A stretch of DNA of 64,000 nucleotides from an uncultured Ruminococcus sp. (GTDB lineage: Bacteria > Bacillota > Clostridia > Lachnospirales > Lachnospiraceae), in assembly GCA_946494335.1 (NCBI GenBank), contig CAMMBV010000008.1:28892-92891 (forward strand), given 5' to 3'. Positions 1 to 8,519 of the stretch are shown one piece after another. Numbering within the stretch: the stretch's first letter is position 1; each line of letters starts with the position of its first letter. Both the position numbers and the translations under genes were made by a program. The notes under the pieces were generated by a model. The model was given only the letters and a program-made list of their open reading frames with translations, did no database searches and was not told where the DNA came from.

Positions 1-570
1 ATTGATCAGCGAAAGCACATCGGCGCCGCCTGCCTCCGCCGCTTTGGCCATCTCTATTATATCCGTCACATTTGGACTAAGCTTCATAATCACGGGATGT
101 TTCGCCCGTTTCTTTACTTCCGAAGTGATGGCTTCCACCGCCTTTGGGTTTTGCCCGAAAGCAATCCCGCCCTCTTTTACATTGGGACAGGAGATATTGA
201 TTTCCATCATATCGATGTCCTCATCGGAAAGCCGCTCCACCACTTCGCAGTAATCTTCCGTTGTTTTCCCGCAGACATTGACGATGATCTTCGTATCGTA
301 TTTTTGCAGGAAGGGCAGATCTCTTTCGCAGAATACGTCTATGCCGGGATTTTGAAGGCCAATGGCGTTCAACATGCCGCCGCAGGTCTCCGCTATCCTG
401 GGCGTGGGATTCCCCGGCCAGGGCACGTTGGCCACGCCCTTTGTCACCACAGCGCCCAGCCGGCTTAAATCCATAAATTCACTGTATTCCATGCCGGAAC
501 CGAAGGTGCCCGATGCCGTCATTACAGGGTTTTTCAGCTCCACTCCCGCCAGATTCACTTTGGTATTCAT
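1..570 (-). CDS. pyrD: Dihydroorotate dehydrogenase, class 1B catalytic subunit (3' end outside window)
   Basis: Oxidises dihydroorotate to orotate in pyrimidine synthesis, using FMN and passing electrons to the PyrK subunit. The visible 190 codons start MNTKVNLAGVELKNPV and carry the family's TASGTFGSG, NISCPN and KLSPNVTDI segments. The NISCPN block lies near the substrate site. The ATG shares an ATGA overlap with the pyrK stop, which fixes the start. The gene is cut by the left window edge exactly at a codon boundary; the C-terminal third (about 110 residues) is missing because of the window, not through mutation. Identity is nearly certain from sequence plus the pyrK neighbour. Confidence 0.95.
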   Translation of the reverse strand, partial: MNTKVNLAGVELKNPVMTASGTFGSGMEYSEFMDLSRLGAVVTKGVANVPWPGNPTPRIAETCGGMLNAIGLQNPGIDVFCERDLPFLQKYDTKIIVNVCGKTTEDYCEVVERLSDEDIDMMEINISCPNVKEGGIAFGQNPKAVEAITSEVKKRAKHPVIMKLSPNVTDIIEMAKAAEAGGADVLSLIN

Positions 571-1337
571 AATTCCACCTCCGATGCCGGAAATACAGGG
601 CCGTCCTTGCAGACCCTTTTATTCTTCACATGGGAATGACCGTCCACTTCCTTTGACTGACAGGTGCAGGCAAGACATGCCCCTATGCCGCAGGCCATCC
701 TTTCCTCCATGGAAATCCAGCAGGGAATCTTGTGTTCCCCGGCATAATCCACAATGGCTTTCAGCATGGGCTTTGGTCCGCAGGCGAAGATGACGTCGCA
801 CCGGATATGATTTTCCCGCACCGCATCCATCACATTTCCGGCCGTTCCGACGCTTCCGTCTTCCGTGGCGATATAAAGACTGGCGCAGCGGGAAAGCTCT
901 TCTGTGAGAAACAAAGCGTCCCGATATCCCATCGCCGCCGCCACATCGCCGGACAGCTGTTTGGCCGTCTCCACCATGGGAGGAATGCCGATGCCGCCCC
1001 CCATCAGAAGCACCCGTTTCCCCTGGGCCTCCTCCATGGGAAATCCATTGCCCAGCGGTCCCATCACTTCTATATCATCGCCTGAGCGCAGACGGGAAAA
1101 TTCTCTGGTTCCTTCTCCTGCAACGCGATATACAAGCCGGATGCTTTTTTTATCATCACCTATTTCACACAGGCTGATAGGTCTTGGCAGCATCCTGCTT
1201 CTGTCTTTGGAATAAAGGGTTACAAACTGCCCCGGTCTCGCCTGGTCGGCGATTCTGTCCGTCTGAACCCACATGCTGTAAATCTCCGGCCCGATCATCT
1301 CCTGAGAAATAATCCGGCATAACTCTTTTGTCTTCAT
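567..1337 (-). CDS. pyrK: Dihydroorotate dehydrogenase electron-transfer subunit (FAD/[2Fe-2S])
   Basis: Transfers electrons from PyrD to NAD+. It is a 256-residue flavoprotein of the ferredoxin-reductase fold. Visible features are the FAD-binding RPISLC segment (about 52-57), the nucleotide-binding GGGIGIPPM loop (about 113-121), and a C-terminal [2Fe-2S] motif with Cys216, Cys221, Cys224 and Cys243. Its length is normal for PyrK. It sits 5 bp after pyrF and overlaps pyrD by 4 bp, so translation is probably coupled. The combination of FAD domain, C-terminal cluster and the pyrD neighbour leaves little alternative. Confidence 0.95.
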   Translation of the reverse strand: MKTKELCRIISQEMIGPEIYSMWVQTDRIADQARPGQFVTLYSKDRSRMLPRPISLCEIGDDKKSIRLVYRVAGEGTREFSRLRSGDDIEVMGPLGNGFPMEEAQGKRVLLMGGGIGIPPMVETAKQLSGDVAAAMGYRDALFLTEELSRCASLYIATEDGSVGTAGNVMDAVRENHIRCDVIFACGPKPMLKAIVDYAGEHKIPCWISMEERMACGIGACLACTCQSKEVDGHSHVKNKRVCKDGPVFPASEVEL

Positions 1338-1342
1338 AGGTT

Positions 1343-2275
1343 CTATCTCCCGCTGTTTTTCAGCGCCCCGTCAATGTCATCTGCCATATCCTTCACTGCC
1401 TGACGGGATGCATCTGCAAAATTTTCTGCTCCAAAACGGCTGTAAGCCTCCTGCCTGTAGGCGGCGATAATTCCTCTGGAGGAATTTACGATGGCTCCCA
1501 GACCGTCCTCATTGAAGAAATGAACCAGATCTGCACCTTTTCCGCCCTGCGCGCCGTATCCCGGCACTAAGATAAAGGTTTTGGGCATCAGTTTTCGCAG
1601 CACTTTTCCCATTTCCGGATAAGTAGCTCCCACTACAGCCCCGATATAGCTGTAGTTTTCGCCCATATGCTCTTCGCCCCACTGGGCAACCTTTTCTCCC
1701 ACCAGCTCATAAAGAGGTCTGTTTTCTATCAGCTGATCCTGAAACTCGCCGCTGGATGGATTGGAGGTTTTCACCAGTATAAACAGACCTTTCTTCTCCT
1801 CTTTGCAGACCTTAATAAAGGGTTTTACCCCATCGGAGCCCAGATAGGGGTTCACCGTCACAAAGTCTTCGTCGAAACCGTAAAAGGCTTTGTTTCCCAC
1901 CTGCACTTTTCCCAGATGGCCCACCGCATACGCTTCCGATGTGGAACCGATATCTCCTCTTTTGATATCGCCGATCACCACCAGTCCCTTTTCATGACAG
2001 TAATCCACTGTCTTTTTAAATGCCATAAGACCGGGAAGGCCAAACTGCTCATACATGGCAATCTGTGGCTTTACCGCCGGTATCAGATCCCAGGTGGCGT
2101 CCACGATTGCCTTATTAAACTGCCATATAGCTTCCGCTGCTCCTTCCAGTGTTTCTCCGTATTCTTCAAAAGCTTTTTTCTGTACATGCTCCGGTACGTA
2201 GGAAAGCATGGGATCTAAGCCCACCACAATGGGAGCTCCTGTTTTTTTTATATTCTCAATTAATTTCTGAATCAT
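1343..2275 (-). CDS. pyrF: Orotidine-5'-phosphate decarboxylase (long form)
   Basis: Decarboxylates OMP to UMP, the last step of de novo UMP synthesis. The catalytic DIKRGD motif is at residues 103-108. The 310-residue length fits the longer 'type 2' OMP decarboxylases rather than the roughly 235-residue Bacillus form. The VNPYLGSDG and LVPGYGAQGG segments are family-typical; the latter is the phosphate-binding region. It lies between pyrC (20 bp upstream) and pyrK (5 bp downstream) in one transcription unit. Confidence 0.95.
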   Translation of the reverse strand: MIQKLIENIKKTGAPIVVGLDPMLSYVPEHVQKKAFEEYGETLEGAAEAIWQFNKAIVDATWDLIPAVKPQIAMYEQFGLPGLMAFKKTVDYCHEKGLVVIGDIKRGDIGSTSEAYAVGHLGKVQVGNKAFYGFDEDFVTVNPYLGSDGVKPFIKVCKEEKKGLFILVKTSNPSSGEFQDQLIENRPLYELVGEKVAQWGEEHMGENYSYIGAVVGATYPEMGKVLRKLMPKTFILVPGYGAQGGKGADLVHFFNEDGLGAIVNSSRGIIAAYRQEAYSRFGAENFADASRQAVKDMADDIDGALKNSGR

Positions 2276-2295
2276 ATTTTTCTCCTGTACTGGTT

Positions 2296-3579
2296 TTACT
2301 TCTGGTCTTTACTGTATACAATCTTTCCATCACAGATGGTAGCTACTACTTCCCCGCTGACCTTTCTGCCGTCAAAGGGGGTATTCTTTCCTTTTGACAC
2401 AAAACTTTTGGAATCAATGACATAGGTCTTATCCGGATCAATAATCACCACATCCGCAGGTTTGCCCTCTTTTAAAGAACCGCCGTTCACTTTCAGAATT
2501 CTGGCCGGATTGTAGCTCATTTTTTCCGCCATCTGCATAGGCGTAATGATTCCCGGTTTTACCAGCTCCGATATTACCAGAGACACGCAGGTTTCCAGCC
2601 CCACAATGCCAAAGGGCGCCTTTGTCATGCTTGCGGCTTTTTCTTCCCTGGTATGAGGAGCGTGATCTGTGCTGATCACATCGAAGGTATCCTCCTTCAG
2701 ACCTCTTTTTAAAGCTTCCACATCTTTTTTGGTACGCAGCGGAGGATTCATTTTATAATTAGTGTCACCCTTTACCATATCCTCCGATGTGAGCGTAAAA
2801 TGATGAGGGCAGACTTCCGCCGTCACCTTTCCGCCTTTCTTCTTCGCATCCTTCACCATCATTTCGCTGCGCTGGGTGGAACAGTGGCACAGATGAAGAC
2901 GGCAGCCGGTCTCAAAGGAAAGAAAGATATCCCGGGCGACAATAACATCCTCCACCGCATTGCTGATTCCCGGAAGCTGAAATTTTTCCGCCACTTCATC
3001 GTCATTCATGCAGCCGCCGGCAGCCATATTGCTGTCCTCACAGTGGGCCAGCACCGGTATATCATATTTGGCCGCTGTTTTCATAGCATCCCGGTACAGA
3101 CGCGCGTTCATCACACTTTTGCCGTCCTCGCTGATGGCCGGAATTCCCGCGTCAATCATTCCTTTTATATCTGTCAGCTCTTCCCCGGCCTGCCCCTTTG
3201 TAATGGCGCCTGCCTGCAGGACATGAATGGGTGCGCAGGAAGCCGCTTTGTTCATCACGTACTGCACTCTGGTGGGCTCGTCTATCACAGGCTTTGTGTT
3301 CGGCATGGCGACAATGGTGGTAAAGCCGCCTTTCGCCGCAGCCTTTGAACCGCTCTCCACATCCTCTTTGTGAGTCAGCCCCGGATCTCTTAAATGCACA
3401 TGCATATCAATCAGCCCGGGCATTACATAGCATCCTGTGGCATCGATCACTTTATCCGCCGTGCTTTTTGCTGCTTTTGGCGCTTTTTTTATAAGGCCGT
3501 CTTCCAGATAAAGATCTGCCACTTCATCCCGTTTCGTATCCGGATCAATGATCCTTCCGTTTTTAATTAAAATCTTCAT
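2296..3579 (-). CDS. pyrC: Dihydroorotase
   Basis: Cyclises carbamoyl-aspartate to dihydroorotate in the cytosol using a binuclear zinc site. The 427-residue amidohydrolase has the metal-binding HVHLRDPG motif (His60, His62), an HCSTQRS segment and the ISTDHAPH motif of class I dihydroorotases. It is the first gene of the pyrC-F-K-D operon visible here; pyrE is not seen and may lie beyond the left edge. A weak promoter is possible upstream: a TATGAT -10 (minus strand, 3615-3620) without a clear -35. I see no PyrR-type attenuator in the roughly 260 bp upstream. Confidence 0.95.
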   Translation of the reverse strand: MKILIKNGRIIDPDTKRDEVADLYLEDGLIKKAPKAAKSTADKVIDATGCYVMPGLIDMHVHLRDPGLTHKEDVESGSKAAAKGGFTTIVAMPNTKPVIDEPTRVQYVMNKAASCAPIHVLQAGAITKGQAGEELTDIKGMIDAGIPAISEDGKSVMNARLYRDAMKTAAKYDIPVLAHCEDSNMAAGGCMNDDEVAEKFQLPGISNAVEDVIVARDIFLSFETGCRLHLCHCSTQRSEMMVKDAKKKGGKVTAEVCPHHFTLTSEDMVKGDTNYKMNPPLRTKKDVEALKRGLKEDTFDVISTDHAPHTREEKAASMTKAPFGIVGLETCVSLVISELVKPGIITPMQMAEKMSYNPARILKVNGGSLKEGKPADVVIIDPDKTYVIDSKSFVSKGKNTPFDGRKVSGEVVATICDGKIVYSKDQK

Positions 3580-3656
3580 AACGATTGCTCCCTGTACAAT
3601 ATTTTCCTGTTCTTATCATACACGATATTTTTATTGAAATAAAGCTTTTTTTACCC

Positions 3657-3685
3657 TTGACTTTTCATAATGTTCAGAATATAAT
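3657..3685 (+). promoter_or_regulatory. Sigma-A-type promoter of the cold-shock gene
   Basis: TTGACT at 3657-3662 and TATAAT at 3680-3685 are separated by exactly 17 bp. Transcription would start near 3692, giving a leader of about 150 nt before the cold-shock ATG. Confidence 0.8.
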
Positions 3686-3716
3686 GAAAACACATCGGGT
3701 CGTTATTGGATATAAT

Positions 3717-3812
3717 AGTAATTCACTAGTTATTAGAGATTATATTATGTTTGCAATATAATCTGTGATAACTGGTGATTTTTTTATACAAAAATTATTG
3801 CCGGTGATTACT
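3717..3812 (+). promoter_or_regulatory. Structured 5' leader with terminator-like hairpin ahead of the cold-shock gene
   Basis: A long hairpin (arms within 3723-3747 and 3754-3778; inner perfect stem AGATTATATT/AATATAATCT) is followed at once by seven T residues (3779-3785), the layout of an intrinsic terminator inside the leader. The 5' flank AGTAATTCAC (3717-3726) can also pair with GTGATTACT (3804-3812), which would break the outer part of the terminator stem. Two mutually exclusive folds are therefore possible. A role in temperature control or attenuation is inference from this pairing and from the known behaviour of csp leaders. Confidence 0.5.
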
Positions 3813-3844
3813 CATTATTCAATTTTTATGGAGGTTACATCATT

Positions 3845-4045
3845 ATGAACAAAGGAACAGTTAAATGGTTCAACGCTGAAAAAGGTTATGGATTCATCAC
3901 CAGCGAAGACGGATCTGATGTATTCGTACACTTTTCTGCAATCCAGGGCGAAGGTTTTAAATCCTTAGATGAAGGCCAGGCCGTTTCTTACGACCTGACA
4001 GAAGGCGCACGCGGAATGCAGGCTGCAAACGTTGTTAAATTATAA
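3845..4045 (+). CDS. cspA: Cold-shock protein, CspA family
   Basis: A 66-residue single cold-shock (OB-fold) domain that binds single-stranded RNA/DNA and acts as an RNA chaperone. RNP1 (KGYGFIT, about 13-19) and RNP2 (VFVHFSAI, about 26-33) are intact, and the length is exactly the family norm. A strong GGAGG site lies 5' of the ATG. It is the only plus-strand gene in the first 20 kb, with its own promoter and terminator. Confidence 0.96.
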   Translation: MNKGTVKWFNAEKGYGFITSEDGSDVFVHFSAIQGEGFKSLDEGQAVSYDLTEGARGMQAANVVKL

Positions 4046-4061
4046 GAAGTATTTGAAAAAG

Positions 4062-4094
4062 GCTGTCGGCAGTTTTCCTGCCGGCAGCTGTTTT
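4062..4094. terminator. Bidirectional terminator between cold-shock gene and molybdenum cluster
   Basis: GCTGTCGGCAG/CTGCCGGCAGC stem with a TTTTC loop, followed by TTTTT on the plus strand and also by TTTTT when read on the minus strand. It can end both the cold-shock transcript and the long minus-strand operon that converges on it. Confidence 0.85.
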
Positions 4095-4531
4095 TATGCA
4101 TCGTCAAGTATCGTAAGCTCGTCTCCCTCTTTGATGACGCCGCCTTTTATCACTCTTGCAAAAACCCCTTCCCGCGGCATGATGCAGTCTCCCATAACCT
4201 GGTATATTTTACATCCTTTATGGCATTCTTTTCCAATCTGCGCCATCTCCAGGATGACTTCGCCGCAGCCAAACCGGGTTCCCACCGGCAGACTTTTGAA
4301 ATCAATTCCTTCTACCACCAGATTCTCTCCGAAATCTCCGTCTTCCACCTGGGCGCCCTTTGCCTTAAAATCTTCTATTTTGTTATAAGACAGCAGACTT
4401 ACCTGACGATGCCATTTTCCAGCATGAGCATCATTTTCAATTCCCCAGTCCTCAATCAGTTTTGCCTGATGCACATTCCTTTTCTGCACCCCTTTTACCT
4501 CGCTGATACAGACAGCCATTACTTTTCCCAT
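4094..4531 (-). CDS. MOSC-domain protein
   Basis: A 145-residue stand-alone MOSC domain. MOSC domains are PLP/sulfurtransferase-related modules that bind the molybdenum cofactor or carry sulfur on a cysteine. Visible are GIENDAHAGKWHRQVSLLS near residue 30 and the conserved cysteine region around IGKECHKGC (about 100-108). It is the last gene of the molybdenum cluster, 24 bp after the MogA-like gene, and ends at the shared terminator. Its placement after moaC-moaA-mogA points to cofactor handling; the exact reaction cannot be told from sequence. Confidence 0.85.
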   Translation of the reverse strand: MGKVMAVCISEVKGVQKRNVHQAKLIEDWGIENDAHAGKWHRQVSLLSYNKIEDFKAKGAQVEDGDFGENLVVEGIDFKSLPVGTRFGCGEVILEMAQIGKECHKGCKIYQVMGDCIMPREGVFARVIKGGVIKEGDELTILDDA

Positions 4532-4555
4532 TGCTCTTCCTCCCCTGCCGTGTTC

Positions 4556-5047
4556 TCATTTTCTGGCACAGTTTGTTTCCGTTCCTTTTAAGATACCCAA
4601 ACCGTGATCCAGTTCTGTGATGATGTATTCCAGACATTCCCGCACCGCCCTGGGACTGCCCGGAAGATTGACAATCAGCGTCTTTTTGCGGATGCCTGCC
4701 GCCGCCCGGCTCAACATGGAACGTTTGGTAAAGGAAAGACTGTAGGCTCTCATGGCTTCCGGGATGCCGGGGACCATGCGCTCAGATACCGCCAGCGTAG
4801 CTTCCGGCGTGCAGTCCCGGGGCGAAAATCCCGTCCCGCCTGTCGTTACGATCAAATCCGCCAGATCCTGATCCGTAATTCTTTTCATTTCCGTCTGCAG
4901 CATTTCCTGCTCATCCGGCAGCACCACATAAGATACCACCTGATACCCGTTCTCCTCCACAATTTCCCGTATCACAGGAGCGCTTAAATCTTCCCTTTCC
5001 TTTCGGTATCCCGCATCACTGGATGTAATAATAGCTACTCGATACAT
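4556..5047 (-). CDS. mogA: Molybdopterin adenylyltransferase, MogA/MoaB family
   Basis: Activates molybdopterin with an adenylate before metal insertion. The 163-residue protein has the MoCF-biosynthesis fold motifs TTGGTGFSPRD (about residues 68-78) and LPGSPRAVRECL (about 130-141). I chose the ATG at 5047: it has a GGAGG site at good spacing and lies 1 bp after the moaA stop; the in-frame TTG four codons upstream has none. MogA and MoaB are hard to separate by sequence; the placement beside moaA/moaC fits either. Confidence 0.88.
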   Translation of the reverse strand: MYRVAIITSSDAGYRKEREDLSAPVIREIVEENGYQVVSYVVLPDEQEMLQTEMKRITDQDLADLIVTTGGTGFSPRDCTPEATLAVSERMVPGIPEAMRAYSLSFTKRSMLSRAAAGIRKKTLIVNLPGSPRAVRECLEYIITELDHGLGILKGTETNCARK

Positions 5048-5048
5048 G

Positions 5049-6020
5049 TTATCCTCCAATCTGAGCCATACTGTGAGACTCCTCCTGCCTGATTCCTTTC
5101 TCCAGAAACTGATGACCCTTTGGTTTATTTAAAATAACCTGGCCTGCTATCCGGCAGATCTCCTCATCGGATGCCCCGCCTCTTATCAACTCCCTTAAAT
5201 CACATCCCGTTTCATACTGAAGACATGCTTTTAAAAATCCCTGGGAGGTCAGCCGGATCCTGTTGCAGCTGCCGCAGAATTTATGGCTGATGGCGCTGAT
5301 GAAACCGATTTTACCTTTCAGTCCCTCCACCGTATAATAATGACAGGGGCCGCTGCCCAGATGGTCCGCTGCCGGATAAACCGGACCGAAACTGCTCCTG
5401 AGCGTCTGAAGGATCTCATCTTCTCCCTGAAAAGCAAAGTTTTTGCCGTAACCGATGGGCATCATCTCAATGAATCTCACATGGATGTTCCGATCACGGG
5501 CCAAAGCTGCAATTTCCATCAGATCCTGTCCCGGCATCCCCAGCGGGACGCAGTTAATTTTCAGCGGTATTCCCGATTCATAGGCCGCGTCAATTCCCGC
5601 TTTTACTTCCCGCAGCATATCTCTTCTGGTAATCCTGGAAAAAAGGCGTTCATCCAGGGTATCCAGACTGATGTTGATGCCGTCAAGCCCGGCTTTTTTC
5701 AGCTCATCCACATAAAGCGGGAGCAAAATACCGTTGGTGGTCAAGGTCACCTTTTCAATGCCCGGCATCTCTTTTAACCGTGCTGCCAGCCAGGGCAGGT
5801 TCTTTCTCACCAGCGGTTCTCCGCCGGTCAGTTTTATTTTTTTAATTCCAAGCCTTGTCATGCAGCGGCAGATTTGTAAGATCTCATCGTAACGCAAAAT
5901 GTCATCATGGGATGCGCATACAACGCCTTCCTTGGGCATACAGTACACACAGCGCAGGTTGCAGCGGTCTGTCACTGATATCCTGAGATAATCAATATTT
6001 CTCTCAAATTCATCCTTCAT
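5049..6020 (-). CDS. moaA: GTP 3',8-cyclase MoaA (radical SAM)
   Basis: Catalyses the first step of molybdopterin synthesis, rearranging GTP with a radical SAM [4Fe-4S] cluster. Cys20, Cys24 and Cys27 form the CxxxCxxC site. The C-terminal second cluster is visible as [19 protein letters not shown] (about 250-268), diagnostic of MoaA. The length of 323 residues is normal. It overlaps moaC by 11 bp, in keeping with MoaA and MoaC acting in sequence. Confidence 0.95.
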   Translation of the reverse strand: MKDEFERNIDYLRISVTDRCNLRCVYCMPKEGVVCASHDDILRYDEILQICRCMTRLGIKKIKLTGGEPLVRKNLPWLAARLKEMPGIEKVTLTTNGILLPLYVDELKKAGLDGINISLDTLDERLFSRITRRDMLREVKAGIDAAYESGIPLKINCVPLGMPGQDLMEIAALARDRNIHVRFIEMMPIGYGKNFAFQGEDEILQTLRSSFGPVYPAADHLGSGPCHYYTVEGLKGKIGFISAISHKFCGSCNRIRLTSQGFLKACLQYETGCDLRELIRGGASDEEICRIAGQVILNKPKGHQFLEKGIRQEESHSMAQIGG

Positions 6021-6492
6021 ACGAAAAATCTCCGCTCTTTCCTCCGCTTTTGCTGACCAGATGGATATCCTTCATCACCATTCTCTTATCGATAGCCTTA
6101 CACATATCGTAAATGGTCAGCAGCGCAACCTGTACTCCCGTCAGCGCCTCCATCTCCACCCCGGTTTTGCCGTCCGTCTTCACGGTGCAGAACACTGTAA
6201 TCTCATTTGCTCTGCGATTAAGCTCAAAGTCCACGCTGCATTTAGTGACAGAGAGGGGATGACAAAGAGGGATCAGGGAAGAAGTCTGTTTTACCCCCAT
6301 GATGCCTGCAATCCGGGCAACGCCCAGCACATCACCCTTTTTCACCCTGTGGTTTTCAACCGCCTCCATGATCTTTTGGTCCACGCAGATGGTACCCCTG
6401 GCCACTGCGGTACGGCTGGTTATATTCTTTTCTGAAACGTCCACCATAACAGCATTTCCATTTTCATCAAAATGCGTCAGTTCTTTTTCCAT
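6010..6492 (-). CDS. moaC: Cyclic pyranopterin monophosphate synthase MoaC
   Basis: Converts the MoaA product to cPMP. The 160-residue protein contains LIPLCHPL (catalytic-region cysteine/histidine), [11 protein letters not shown] and the C-terminal KSGGKSGDF signature. The ATG at 6492 has a GAGGAGG site; the longer open frame upstream lacks one. moaD and moaE, needed for the next step (molybdopterin synthase), are not in the window. Confidence 0.95.
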   Translation of the reverse strand: MEKELTHFDENGNAVMVDVSEKNITSRTAVARGTICVDQKIMEAVENHRVKKGDVLGVARIAGIMGVKQTSSLIPLCHPLSVTKCSVDFELNRRANEITVFCTVKTDGKTGVEMEALTGVQVALLTIYDMCKAIDKRMVMKDIHLVSKSGGKSGDFSYEG

Positions 6493-6502
6493 TTGTGCCT
6501 CC

Positions 6503-7435
6503 TCACCGGTATGTCTCAAACATCACCTTTACCCGGCCTCCGCAGACCATCCCCAGATCCGCCGCCTCTGAATTGGAGAGATCGTATTGCTGCAGGGCGA
6601 AAGGCGTTCCATTTTTGCACAGCTCCATGGCGTATTTTACCGCTCTGTGCTCGACGGCGCCTCCTCCGATGGTACCGAAGCTTTTTCCGGAAACGGTAAC
6701 GACCATACGGCTTCCTCTCCCCCTGGGAGACGAGCCCTGTTTATCCACCACCGTCACCATGGCTCCCGCTTCCTGACAGTGCAGTCCCTCCCGCACCGCA
6801 TCGTCCAGCACATTGCGGTCAGACCGGTTTTTCACCTGCACAATCTCAGCGGCTATACTCACCGCAATTTCCGCCGGCGTCTGTCCCCCTATGGGAAGTC
6901 CGATGGGCGAATGCAGCTCATTTATCTGCTCTTCCAAAAAACCGTCCTGCCTTAACCGGTCTTTTTGATGGCGTACTTTACTTCTGCTGCCGATCATTCC
7001 CAGATAATCATAAGACCTTGTAAGAATGTCTGTCAGACAGGTGTAATCATGTTCATGTCCTCTGGTCAGTATAACATAATATGCATGGGGCGGAAATGAA
7101 ACTTTTGAAAAATCTTTTTCAAAATTCAGGCACAGAACGTGATCCGCCATGGGAAAACGGGAAAAACTGGCGAATTCCTCCCGGTCGTCAATTACAGTCA
7201 GCTCATAATCCATCATTTTCAGTATCTGCGCCACGGCGAGAGATACGTGTCCCCCGCCGCAGAGCACCGCATGAATTCTCCCAAGAAAAGTTTCGCAGAA
7301 TATACCGTCTCTTTGTTTTTCCCGGAAAAATTTCTTTTTCCCCACATCCGTTCCTTCCAGAACTGTCGTCACGTCCACTGCGTTTTCCCGACCAAGACGA
7401 TCCGTCAGTTCCAGATAAAATCCGCGATAATCCAC
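6503..7435 (-). CDS. XdhC-family maturation factor with inverted domain order
   Basis: XdhC proteins bind molybdenum cofactor and help sulfurate and insert it into xanthine-oxidase-family enzymes. Here a Rossmann-type half comes first ([11 protein letters not shown] at about 59-69; [16 protein letters not shown] and [19 protein letters not shown] further on). The XdhC/CoxI half comes last ([13 protein letters not shown] at about 245-257, then [13 protein letters not shown]). Classical XdhC has these halves the other way round. The start is GTG with a GGAGGG site. The gene lies 14 bp after the MoeA-like gene. The likely client is the aldehyde oxidoreductase at the head of the cluster. Confidence 0.85.
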   Translation of the reverse strand: MDYRGFYLELTDRLGRENAVDVTTVLEGTDVGKKKFFREKQRDGIFCETFLGRIHAVLCGGGHVSLAVAQILKMMDYELTVIDDREEFASFSRFPMADHVLCLNFEKDFSKVSFPPHAYYVILTRGHEHDYTCLTDILTRSYDYLGMIGSRSKVRHQKDRLRQDGFLEEQINELHSPIGLPIGGQTPAEIAVSIAAEIVQVKNRSDRNVLDDAVREGLHCQEAGAMVTVVDKQGSSPRGRGSRMVVTVSGKSFGTIGGGAVEHRAVKYAMELCKNGTPFALQQYDLSNSEAADLGMVCGGRVKVMFETYR

Positions 7436-7449
7436 TTTGTATTGCCCTC

Positions 7450-8484
7450 CTATGCTTTTCCAAAACCGCAGTTGGGGAAAGTACAGGTTTTACAGTTCAG
7501 ACAGAGTCCCCCAACACCCAGCGCTGCAATTTCTTCCTTTGTGACGGGATCGTCCGCCAGAACTCTGGGCAGCACCAGATCAAAAATTGTCCTTTTGGCA
7601 TACATGACGCACCCCGGAAGTCCCAGAACCGGAATCTCACTTCCGTCCTCTTTTTTATAATAGGCAATCATCAGCATAGCTCCCGGCAGTACCGGCGCCC
7701 CATAGGTCACAACCCGTGCGCCCGTATCGGCAATGGCTCCCGGCGTCCGGTCGTCAGGATCCACACTCATTCCGCCGGTACAGACCACCAGCTGCGCTCC
7801 TTTTCCTATCATATGGACAATTTCATCTCTGATTTTTTCTTTCTCATCTCCCACCAGACTTTCCATTGTCACGCTGGAGCCGAATTCTTCTATTTTTTCT
7901 TTTACCACCGGCGTAAACGTATCTTTGATCCTGCCGTAGAAAACTTCATTTCCGGTAGTCACAATACCCACATTCTTCTTTTGAAAAGGCAGCAGCTTCA
8001 GCAAAGGCTCTGTTCCGGCCGCTTCCCGCGCCCTGTTCATCTTTTCTTCTTCAATGACCAGCGGAATGATCCTGGTACCCGCCAGCACATCCCCCTTCTT
8101 CACCACCGTATTATCATGTCTGGATGCAATCATCATCTCACCCAGCATATTGACTGCCAGCATCCCGTCTTTTCTGATTTTAAGCAGGCCGTCAGCCGTG
8201 GCACGAAGTTCGATTTTCCCTTCCTTTACCTCAGAGGGCTCCATATACTCGTTTTTACAGATGTCATACAGAATCTGAGCCGCCTCATTTTCATGGAGAA
8301 TTCCTTTTTTTTTCTCCCAGACGTAAATATGGTCTTTTCCCATGGACAGCAGCACCGGGATATCCTCCTGGCAAATCACATGTCCTTTTCGGAAAGCAGG
8401 TCCTTTTTTCTCCCCCCGGATGATCTGCGTAACATCGTGACACAGTACGTGTCCCACTGCTTTTGCAGTCTCTATCTCCTTCAT
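7450..8484 (-). CDS. MoeA-like molybdopterin-binding protein with C-terminal cysteine tail
   Basis: A 344-residue protein with a MoCF-biosynthesis domain: VGIVTTGNEVFYGRI (about 175-189), CTGGMSVDPDDRTPGAI and LPGCVMYAKRT. In MoeA this domain inserts molybdate into adenylated molybdopterin. The N-terminal half has AVGHVLCHD and KKGDVLAGTRI, like MoeA's first domains. The last 25 residues carry CLNCKTCTFPNCGFGK, four cysteines that could bind metal or pass sulfur. No canonical MoeA is seen nearby, so this may serve as the cluster's molybdenum insertase. The ATG at 8484 has AAAGGAGG; the long upstream extension has no ribosome site. Confidence 0.8.
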   Translation of the reverse strand: MKEIETAKAVGHVLCHDVTQIIRGEKKGPAFRKGHVICQEDIPVLLSMGKDHIYVWEKKKGILHENEAAQILYDICKNEYMEPSEVKEGKIELRATADGLLKIRKDGMLAVNMLGEMMIASRHDNTVVKKGDVLAGTRIIPLVIEEEKMNRAREAAGTEPLLKLLPFQKKNVGIVTTGNEVFYGRIKDTFTPVVKEKIEEFGSSVTMESLVGDEKEKIRDEIVHMIGKGAQLVVCTGGMSVDPDDRTPGAIADTGARVVTYGAPVLPGAMLMIAYYKKEDGSEIPVLGLPGCVMYAKRTIFDLVLPRVLADDPVTKEEIAALGVGGLCLNCKTCTFPNCGFGKA

Positions 8485-8519
8485 ATTTGTGCATCCTCCT
8501 TTTAGTGAATATAATACTG

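Noticed and set aside
7081..8505. 474-codon plus-strand frame across the XdhC and MoeA-like genes
   Set aside because: It crosses two genuine minus-strand genes and their boundary; composition is that of an antisense shadow.
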